DNA of 11,818 nt from Chloroflexota bacterium (GTDB lineage Bacteria > Chloroflexota > Limnocylindria > Limnocylindrales > CSP1-4): assembly GCA_013694835.1 (NCBI GenBank), contig JACDBP010000209.1, positions 1 to 11,818 on the forward strand, in the 5' to 3' direction. The position numbers and the translations under genes were made by a program. The notes beneath the pieces are model-generated. The model had not been told where the DNA came from. It ran no database searches and saw only the letters and a list, made by a program, of their open reading frames with translations. Below, in pieces: positions 6,260-11,818 of this stretch (position 1 is the stretch's first letter; the number at the start of each line of letters is the position of its first letter).

Positions 6260-6268
6260 GGAGGAGGG
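6260..6268 (+). promoter_or_regulatory. Shine-Dalgarno that sets the start of the PhoX-like gene
   Basis: GGAGGAGGG ends four bases before ATG 6273. The frame is open from 6135, but this site and the signal peptide beginning at 6273 decide the start. Confidence 0.8.
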
Positions 6269-6272
6269 AACG

Positions 6273-8015
6273 ATGCGTCTCACCGGCTCCAAGTCGGGAG
6301 TCAGGCTCGCCACGGCCGTGGGCCTCGCAGGGCTCCTGGCGAGCACCGTCGCCGGCAGTGCCTCGGCCATCAGGCCCGAGTTGCGCGGGCACCGGACCAC
6401 ACAGCCCTCGATGCTCACGAGCACCGTCCCGGGTGCGACCATCACCCCCTTGATCACGGTCGGTGAGAAGGTGGACAACTACACGTTCGATGCCCTTCCG
6501 GACGGCATCTCCATCGACAACGGCAGCTACGGCAGCGGGCCGCTCGTCAACGTCTATGTCAACCACGAGACCTCGACCGTGCCGTTCCCCTACAACCCGG
6601 GCGCTCCGACCCAGTCGAACTCGCAGAACGACTTCTCGAACGCGCGGTTGAGCCGGTTGGCGATCAACCCGACGACGATGAAGATCCGCACCGGCGAATA
6701 CGTCATCCGGAACAGCGAGAACTACCAGCGCTTCTGCTCCAACTTCCTGGCGACCGCGGCTCACGGCTTCACGCGGAACACGCTCTTCACGAACGAAGAA
6801 GCCGTCGACTGGGTCAACCGCACCGGCAAGGCATGGCCGGCGCCGATCGGGGCCGATACCGCACGGCAGGCGGGCGTAGTGGTCGCCTTCGATCCGGCCA
6901 CCGGCGAGCGCCGTCCGATCTGGGGCATGGGCCGGTTCAACCACGAGAACGCGGTGGCGGTGCCGGGCTACGGCAAGCCGGTCGTCCTGTCGGGCGACGA
7001 CACCTTCACCAACAACCCGTCGCAGTCGCAGCTCTACTCCTACACCGCGGCGAACTCCACCAACCTGTGGAACGACGTCGGGGTCCTGCGGGCCTTCGTG
7101 TCCGACGATCCGCTCTACCAGAGATACGAGGACTTCATCCCGGGCAGCGTGGCGGCTCCCGCCGGGCGCTTCATCCCGGTCCCGGGCCCGATCGCGATGG
7201 GCCGCAACCCGGACGGCACGGAGATGATGGCCGGCGACGTGCCGGTGGCCTACGGCGGTCCGTACCCGCTCCCGCCGAACGACGGGACCTGGCAGCGCGA
7301 TCCCAACGGCATCGGCATCGACGGACCGCAGTGGGTCCTCGAGTACTGGTCCAAGACGAATGGCGTCTTCGGCTTCGTGCGCGTCGAGGATATCGCCTCG
7401 GATAAGCGGCCGGGCATGGCCAACATCGTCTACGTCGCCGATTCCGGCCGGGCGACCACGGGTGCCCCCGGTCCGGGCAAGTCGACGAACGGGCGGGTCT
7501 GGAAGCTGGTCCTCGATCCGACGGATCCCAAGGTCGTGACCTCGTTCTCGATCCTCATCGAGGGCGACGACCAGCCGGTCAAGATCATCACCGAGGTCCA
7601 CCAGCCGGACAACCTCGAGACGACCACCAACGGCCTCTACATCACGGAGGACCCGAGCTCGGCCCAGCACTTCCCCGCCGCGGACACCGACCCGAACAAG
7701 ACCAGCGCGCGACTGTGGCAGCACAGGTTCAGTGACATGGCTACGAATGTCGTGGCCAGCGTCGACCAGTCCTCCGACGGCGGCGTCTGGGACATCGACG
7801 GCTTTGCCAACGGGAATCTCGGGGCCTGGGAAGCGTCCGGCGTCGTCGACGCTTCGGCGCTGTTCGGCTCGGGTGCGTTCCTCATCGACGTCCAGGCCCA
7901 CAGTTTGTGGGTGGCGAAGGCCGCCGGCGATGACAACGTCGCGCCTCCGGGCCCGGATTTCACGTACAAGCGTGAAGGCGGACAGCTCCTCCTGATCAAG
8001 ATCCCGGGCGGTTGA
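6273..8015 (+). CDS. exported PhoX-like (DUF839 family) phosphatase
   Basis: The 580-residue product begins with a Sec-type signal peptide (MRLTGSKSGVRLATAVG, hydrophobic core, likely cleavage after Ala32 in GSASA). The mature part resembles PhoX/DUF839 beta-propeller proteins: TPLITVGEKVDNYTFDALPDG (59-78), VNHE (96-99), a single cysteine at 155, TNEEA (173-177), GMGRFNHENAVAVPG (218-232) followed by VLSGDDT, and further on LYITEDPSS. PhoX enzymes hydrolyse phosphomonoesters outside the cytoplasm with Fe and Ca; the Cys and acidic positions could be such ligands, but the usual PhoX Gly-rich TPW stretch between the Cys and the Glu pair is absent. Classical PhoX uses the Tat route; no twin-arginine motif is visible. 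It stands alone between two hairpins next to the phosphodiesterase/5'-nucleotidase, which supports a role in phosphate scavenging. Family likely; exact activity inferred. Confidence 0.72.
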   Translation: MRLTGSKSGVRLATAVGLAGLLASTVAGSASAIRPELRGHRTTQPSMLTSTVPGATITPLITVGEKVDNYTFDALPDGISIDNGSYGSGPLVNVYVNHETSTVPFPYNPGAPTQSNSQNDFSNARLSRLAINPTTMKIRTGEYVIRNSENYQRFCSNFLATAAHGFTRNTLFTNEEAVDWVNRTGKAWPAPIGADTARQAGVVVAFDPATGERRPIWGMGRFNHENAVAVPGYGKPVVLSGDDTFTNNPSQSQLYSYTAANSTNLWNDVGVLRAFVSDDPLYQRYEDFIPGSVAAPAGRFIPVPGPIAMGRNPDGTEMMAGDVPVAYGGPYPLPPNDGTWQRDPNGIGIDGPQWVLEYWSKTNGVFGFVRVEDIASDKRPGMANIVYVADSGRATTGAPGPGKSTNGRVWKLVLDPTDPKVVTSFSILIEGDDQPVKIITEVHQPDNLETTTNGLYITEDPSSAQHFPAADTDPNKTSARLWQHRFSDMATNVVASVDQSSDGGVWDIDGFANGNLGAWEASGVVDASALFGSGAFLIDVQAHSLWVAKAAGDDNVAPPGPDFTYKREGGQLLLIKIPGG

Positions 8016-8036
8016 TCGCGACCCCTCAAGCGGACA

Positions 8037-8069
8037 GGAACGGCCCCGGGCAGTCCCCGGGGTCGTTCC
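8037..8069 (+). terminator. hairpin terminator after the PhoX-like gene
   Basis: The arms 8037-8050 (GGAACGGCCCCGGG) and 8056-8069 (CCCGGGGTCGTTCC) form a 14-bp stem with one G-U pair and a five-base loop, 21 bases after the stop. There is no T run. It separates the phosphatase genes from uvrC. Confidence 0.72.
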
Positions 8070-8099
8070 ACGTTCGGCCAAACGCAACCGCCCGCGCGC

Positions 8100-8105
8100 T
8101 AGCAT
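8100..8105 (+). promoter_or_regulatory. -10 box directly before uvrC (leaderless start)
   Basis: TAGCAT ends six bases before GTG 8112, the distance at which transcription normally begins, and no Shine-Dalgarno is present. The mRNA would start at or next to the start codon. No clear -35 is seen in the GC-rich sequence upstream. Confidence 0.45.
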
Positions 8106-8111
8106 CCGGTC

Positions 8112-9959
8112 GTGACGTCGCAACTCCGGACGACCCTCGACAAGCTGCCGACCGGCTCCGGCGTCTACCTCATGAAGGACGCCCGCGGCCGGGTGCTGTA
8201 CGTCGGCAAGGCGCAGAACCTCCGGAACCGGGTGCGGTCCTACTGGAACAGGGGCGGCAGCGGGCCGCCGCTCCGGATCGAGAGCTCGATCGACCGTGTC
8301 ACCGATGTCGAGTACACGCTCACCGACACGGTGAGCGAAGCGCTGCTGCTCGAGGCGACGCTCATCAAGCGGTTCCAGCCCCGGTTCAACGTGCGCCTCA
8401 AGGACGACAAGAGCTACCCCTTCATCAAGGTCACCCTGGGCCACGATTTCCCGCGCATCGAGCGGACGCGCAAGCTGGTCAACGACGGCAGCCGCTACTT
8501 CGGGCCGTATGCCTCAGCCAGCTCGGTGGACGAGGCGATGAACCTGATCAGGCGGCTCTTCCCGTTCCGAACCTGCACCATCGACATCAGGGAGGGCGAA
8601 CGAGCGCTCGCGAGACCCTGCCTGCTGTACCACATCAAGCGCTGCCAGGGTCCCTGCATCGAGGCCATCGACAAGCCGACCTACCGCCACGACATCGACC
8701 AGGTGATGCTCTTCCTGGAGGGCCGCAAGGAGACCGTCGCGCGACGCCTGCGGCAGGACATGACGGCCGCCTCCGAGCGCATGGAGTTCGAGCGGGCGGC
8801 CGCACTCCGCGACAAGGTCCGAGCCATCGAACGAACGATGGAGGACCAGAAGATGGCCGCCTTCGCCAGAACGGAGCTTGACGTGCTGGGCTACGCCCGC
8901 TCGGGCAACGAGGCGGCAGTGCAGCTGTTCGCGATCCGGGACGGCAAGACGGTGGGCCAGGATGTCTTCGTGCTGGAGAACCTGGGCGACGGACCGAACG
9001 AGGAGGCGCTGGCGGCATTCGTGAAGCAGTACTACGCGGCCGCGGGCTCGGTGCCTCGGCGCGTGCTCCTGCCGATGACGCTGGGGGAGGGGCCCGACCT
9101 GGAGACGTTCCTCACGGCTCGACGTGGCCATACCGTCCACCTCGACGTCCCGCGGCGTGGCAACGGCCGGGCGCTGATGGAGCTTGCCTCACGCAACGCG
9201 GGTGAGACCCTCGCACGTGAGCAGGCTCGCTGGCTTGCCGACCAGGGCAAGACGCTCGGCGCGCTGGAGCAGCTTGCCGACGCGCTCGGGCTGCCCTCGG
9301 CGCCGATGCGCATCGAGTGCTACGACATCAGCAACATCCAGGGCACGAACTCGGTCGGCAGCATGGTGGTCTTCGAGGAGGGACGACCACGCTCGGGCGA
9401 ATACCGTCGCTTCCGCATCAAGACGGTCCAGGGCGCCAACGACTTCGCAAGTCACCAGGAGGTGCTGATCCGCCGTTTCAAGCGGGCGCTGGCGGGGGAG
9501 GAGGGGAGTGCCGAGGAGCTGCGCTGGCGCCTGCCGGACCTGGTCGTGGTAGACGGCGGGAAGGGACAGGTCGCTGCGGCGCGTGATGCGCTGGACGGGC
9601 TCGGGCTCACCGACATGGCACTCGTCGGCATCGCCAAGGAGCGCGAGGAGCTGTTCCTGCCCGGACGCTCCGAGCCGATCGTGCTGCCGCCCACCTCTCA
9701 GGCGCTCTATCTCGTGCAGCGGCTGCGCGACGAGGCGCACCGGTTCGCCATCGCCTATCACCGCAAGCTCCGGGCGAAGGCGCAGACCCGCTCGCTCTTC
9801 GACGACCTGCCGGGCGTCGGGCCGACTCGCAAGCGAGCCCTGCTACGGGTCTTCGGGTCGGCACGCCAGATGCGGGATGCCACCGTGGAGGAGATCGCGT
9901 CAGTGCCTGGCATCAGCCGCAGCCTCGCCGAGCGGATCCGGGTGGCGCTGGACGCCTGA
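8112..9959 (+). CDS. uvrC: UvrABC system protein C (excinuclease subunit)
   Basis: The 615-residue protein has the full layout and normal length of UvrC, which makes both incisions around a DNA lesion bound by UvrB in nucleotide excision repair. The GIY-YIG nuclease domain (about 12-100) shows SGVYLMKD, LYVGKAQNLRNR (catalytic Arg40) and LLLEATLIK (catalytic Glu81), then FNVRLKDDKSYP. Cysteines 155, 170, 178 and 182 form the cluster seen in many UvrC proteins, which can hold a metal or iron-sulfur centre. A UVR motif for UvrB binding is at about 206-241 (MEFERAAALRDKVRAIE). The RNase H-like second nuclease has Asp405 (CYDISNIQG), Asp481 (VVVDGGKGQ) and Asp540/His543 (RDEAHRFAI). Two helix-hairpin-helix DNA-binding motifs close the protein (about 566-615). 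GTG 8112 is chosen since it starts the conserved N-terminus; it appears leaderless. secD follows 40 bp later with its own -10 box. Confidence 0.96.
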   Translation: MTSQLRTTLDKLPTGSGVYLMKDARGRVLYVGKAQNLRNRVRSYWNRGGSGPPLRIESSIDRVTDVEYTLTDTVSEALLLEATLIKRFQPRFNVRLKDDKSYPFIKVTLGHDFPRIERTRKLVNDGSRYFGPYASASSVDEAMNLIRRLFPFRTCTIDIREGERALARPCLLYHIKRCQGPCIEAIDKPTYRHDIDQVMLFLEGRKETVARRLRQDMTAASERMEFERAAALRDKVRAIERTMEDQKMAAFARTELDVLGYARSGNEAAVQLFAIRDGKTVGQDVFVLENLGDGPNEEALAAFVKQYYAAAGSVPRRVLLPMTLGEGPDLETFLTARRGHTVHLDVPRRGNGRALMELASRNAGETLAREQARWLADQGKTLGALEQLADALGLPSAPMRIECYDISNIQGTNSVGSMVVFEEGRPRSGEYRRFRIKTVQGANDFASHQEVLIRRFKRALAGEEGSAEELRWRLPDLVVVDGGKGQVAAARDALDGLGLTDMALVGIAKEREELFLPGRSEPIVLPPTSQALYLVQRLRDEAHRFAIAYHRKLRAKAQTRSLFDDLPGVGPTRKRALLRVFGSARQMRDATVEEIASVPGISRSLAERIRVALDA

Positions 9960-9982
9960 CAGGGCTGCCGCCAGCGTGCCCC

Positions 9983-9991
9983 TGATATAGT
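9983..9991 (+). promoter_or_regulatory. extended -10 directly before secD (leaderless start)
   Basis: TGATATAGT combines the TG of an extended -10 with TATAGT (9986-9991). Eight bases separate it from ATG 10000, so the transcript would begin at or within a base or two of the start codon. No Shine-Dalgarno is present. secD can thus be expressed independently of uvrC. Confidence 0.5.
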
Positions 9992-9999
9992 CGCCGCCG

Positions 10000-11367
10000 A
10001 TGCGACGCTTCCTTCCATTCATCATCATCGCCGTAGGACTGGCTGCCTTCGCGGTGGACCTGCCGCTGCGGATCGCCCGCCCATTTGCCTCTGACGGCGC
10101 GCTGCTCGAGACCAAGCTCGGGCTCGATCTCCAGGGCGGCCTGCGTGGTGAGTACCAGGCGATCCCGCAGGTCGATCGCCCCGTCACGCCGGACATCCTG
10201 GCGACCATCCGGACGATCATCGAGAACCGCGTCAACGCGACCGGGCTCGCGGAGCCCATCGTCCAGACGCAGGGTGCGGACCGGATCAACGTTGAGATTC
10301 CCGGCACCAGCGACCGCGACCAGGTGCGGGCGCTGGTGGGCAACACCGGCAAGCTTGAGTTCATCCCGTTGCCGCCGGAGGAGTACGGCACGCAGCGGAA
10401 CCCCGGCTCCAAGACCGCGGTGCAGGGTCTGCCGCTCGACCCGAAACCCGAGGTGCTCTTCACCGGCGAGGAGATCGCGGCGGCGAGGCCGGCCTTCGAC
10501 ACCACCCAGGGCAACCGCCTGGCGGTCGGCTTCGATCTGAAGCCGGAGGGCTCGCGCAAGTTCGCCCAGTACACCTCGCAGCACATCGACGAGTTCTTCG
10601 CCATCGTGCTCGACGACCTAGTGGTCTCTGCGCCGTTCATCCAGGGCGCCATCACGACCGGCACCGGCCAGATCTCCGGTGACTTCACGGTCGAGGAACA
10701 GAACCGGCTCGTCACCACGCTCCGCTTCGGCGCCCTGCCGCTGCAGCTGCGCGAGGTCAGCTTCACGGAGATCAGCGCCACCCTCGGCCAGGACTTCCTG
10801 CGCCAGAGCATCCTCGCCGGGATCATCGGCATCGGGCTCGTGTTCCTGTTCATGCTCATCCACTACCGCCTGCCAGGCGCCGTGGCCTGCGTCGCGCTGC
10901 TCTACTACGCGCTGGTCGTCTATGCCATCTTCCGACTCGTGCCGGTCACGCTCACGCTTGCGGGGGTCGCCGGGTTCGTGCTCTCGGTAGGCATGGCGGT
11001 GGACGCCAACATCCTCATCTTCGAGCGAACGAAGGAGGAGCTGCGCGCCGGCAAGACCATCAACGCGGCGATCGAGGCCGGCTTCAACCGCGCGTGGAAC
11101 TCGATCCTCGACTCCAATGTGTCGAGCCTCATCACCGCGAGCATCCTGGTCTACTTCGGCTCGGCGACCATCAAGGGCTTCGCCCTGGTGCTCATCATCG
11201 GCGTGCTTGTCTCCATGTTCACGGCCATCACGCTCAGTCGCGTGATGCTTCGTTGGGTCGTGCGGCAGCCGTGGGCCCGCAAGGCCGGCTACTACGGCGT
11301 CGAGGAGGCCGAGTTCACGCTCGTGGCACCCAGGGGTCGATCGCGTGAAGCCGGCGTGCGGGCCTAG
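10000..11367 (+). CDS. secD: protein translocase subunit SecD
   Basis: This 455-residue protein is a standard compact SecD, partner of SecF in the proton-driven complex that pulls exported proteins through SecYEG. A first membrane helix (about 5-20) is followed by the signature LGLDLQGG (40-47) and the periplasmic P1 region, with IIENRVNATGLAEPIVQTQG (73-92) and DRINVEIPG (94-102). The head region ends with VLDDLVVSAP (203-212) and GQISGDFTVEE (223-233). Five further membrane helices lie at about 270-288, 292-312, 317-340, 373-390 and 392-416; VGMAVDANILIFER (330-343) is the classic SecD motif, with Asp335 important for proton coupling. The gene ends in TAG three bases before the secF GTG, so the two are certainly co-transcribed and probably translationally coupled. 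Its own extended -10 lies just before the ATG. Confidence 0.96.
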   Translation: MRRFLPFIIIAVGLAAFAVDLPLRIARPFASDGALLETKLGLDLQGGLRGEYQAIPQVDRPVTPDILATIRTIIENRVNATGLAEPIVQTQGADRINVEIPGTSDRDQVRALVGNTGKLEFIPLPPEEYGTQRNPGSKTAVQGLPLDPKPEVLFTGEEIAAARPAFDTTQGNRLAVGFDLKPEGSRKFAQYTSQHIDEFFAIVLDDLVVSAPFIQGAITTGTGQISGDFTVEEQNRLVTTLRFGALPLQLREVSFTEISATLGQDFLRQSILAGIIGIGLVFLFMLIHYRLPGAVACVALLYYALVVYAIFRLVPVTLTLAGVAGFVLSVGMAVDANILIFERTKEELRAGKTINAAIEAGFNRAWNSILDSNVSSLITASILVYFGSATIKGFALVLIIGVLVSMFTAITLSRVMLRWVVRQPWARKAGYYGVEEAEFTLVAPRGRSREAGVRA

Positions 11368-11370
11368 CTC

Positions 11371-11818
11371 GTGTTCGACATCATCGGCAAGCGCCGCTTC
11401 TTCTACCTGTTCAGCCTGCTCATCACCATCCCCGGCCTCATCGCCATTGCCGCAGGTCCGCTGACCGACGGCAAGGCCGGCCTCCAGTTCTCCATCGACT
11501 ACACCGGCGGCACGGTCTGGGAGATCCAGTTCGAGGGCCAGACCCCGAGCACCGCCGACGTCAAGGAGGTGCTGGCCCAGAACGATCTGCCGGATTCGGT
11601 GGTCGCCATCACGGGCGCCGGCGACAACCAGCGAGTGCTCATCCGGACCGAGCAGATCGGCCTGAGTCCGGATCCGACGCCATCACCGTCTCCCTCTCCG
11701 TCCTCCTCGGCCTCGGCGTCACCGAGCGCCTCTGCCTCGCAGTCCGGCGGCCCGTCGCCGTCGGCGAGCGCGAGCGGTTCGGCGTCGACATCGCCCAGCC
11801 CCTCGGCAAGCCCGTCAC
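11371..11818 (+). CDS. secF: protein translocase subunit SecF, N-terminal part (runs off right edge)
   Basis: GTG 11371, three bases after the secD stop, opens a frame that continues past the window; 149 residues are visible. MFDIIGKRRFFYLFSLLITI gives the short cytoplasmic start and first membrane helix (about 9-29), and GLQFSIDYTGGTVWEIQF (37-54) holds the SecF signature (GIDFTGGT in most species). TADVKEVLAQNDLPDSVVAI and NQRVLIRTEQI (61-96) fit the periplasmic P1 domain. From residue 99 the sequence becomes almost only Ser, Pro and Ala (11665-11818) at a point where SecF usually continues with helices of the P1 domain before the second membrane segment. The frame remains open through the insert. 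SecF identity is firm; whether the protein is completed after the insert cannot be seen. Confidence 0.92.
   Translation, partial: MFDIIGKRRFFYLFSLLITIPGLIAIAAGPLTDGKAGLQFSIDYTGGTVWEIQFEGQTPSTADVKEVLAQNDLPDSVVAITGAGDNQRVLIRTEQIGLSPDPTPSPSPSPSSSASASPSASASQSGGPSPSASASGSASTSPSPSASPS
11665..11818 (+). repeat. Ser/Pro/Ala low-complexity coding stretch inside secF
   Basis: Fifty-one codons, running to the window edge, encode nearly uninterrupted Ser, Pro and Ala, with a few Gly, Thr, Asp and Gln. Units such as SPSPSPSP, SASASPSA and PSPSASAS recur, but the DNA uses mixed codons (TCG, TCC, TCT, AGC, TCA for Ser), so it is not a simple DNA microsatellite. Composition resembles flexible linkers of exported or cell-wall proteins. 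Confidence 0.85.

Noticed and set aside
11665..11818. CRISPR array or DNA-level tandem repeat
   Set aside because: No repeat-spacer periodicity; the similarity is at the amino-acid level with mixed codons and the secF frame continues through it.

Overview
This is a GC-rich bacterial window (roughly two thirds G+C by eye) with genes on both strands. Several traits recall high-GC Chloroflexota such as the Limnocylindria-type lineages: separate secD and secF right after uvrC, an S/P/A-rich low-complexity stretch in a Sec protein, and TAnnnT boxes immediately before start codons. An actinobacterium cannot be excluded, and the taxonomic guess is an inference from style only.

Left part (1-1159): the start of a UvrD/Rep-type helicase gene reads leftward off the edge. 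Bases 236-431 hold nothing I can identify. After them comes a small gene graveyard: an alpha/beta hydrolase missing its N-terminal third, joined by an ATGA overlap to a DinB-like remnant cut off after about 40 residues.

Centre (1160-8111): an unrecognised 248-aa protein reads leftward with a very strong Shine-Dalgarno. It is divergent from a large exported phosphatase gene. The shared 275-bp intergenic region holds three GTTRAC repeats at an exact 11-bp period, the layout of a PhoB/PhoP (Pho box) operator. The phosphatase gene starts at a TTG at 2182. It encodes a signal peptide, a type I phosphodiesterase (alkaline-phosphatase superfamily) domain and then a 5'-nucleotidase, all in one reading frame, but a TAG at 4495-4497 splits the 5'-nucleotidase part between its first and second metal-binding motifs. 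After a strong hairpin comes a second exported protein of the PhoX/DUF839 type, which also ends at a strong hairpin. Together these look like a phosphate-starvation module: phosphodiesters to nucleotides, nucleotides to nucleosides plus phosphate, and a PhoX-like enzyme for other phosphomonoesters.

Right part (8112-11818): housekeeping genes uvrC (nucleotide excision repair), secD and the first half of secF (protein-export accessory complex). uvrC and secD have no Shine-Dalgarno but a -10-like box 6-8 nt before the start codon, suggesting leaderless mRNAs. secF runs off the right edge inside a striking Ser/Pro/Ala-rich stretch that interrupts its periplasmic domain.

The most notable points are the amber codon in the fused phosphatase, the triple 11-bp Pho-box-like repeat, the low-complexity insert in SecF, and the split between leaderless and Shine-Dalgarno-led genes. 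I found no clearly new multi-gene defence or mobile system here, and no tRNA, rRNA, CRISPR array or insertion sequence. No stretch longer than 300 bases lacks a gene or gene remnant.
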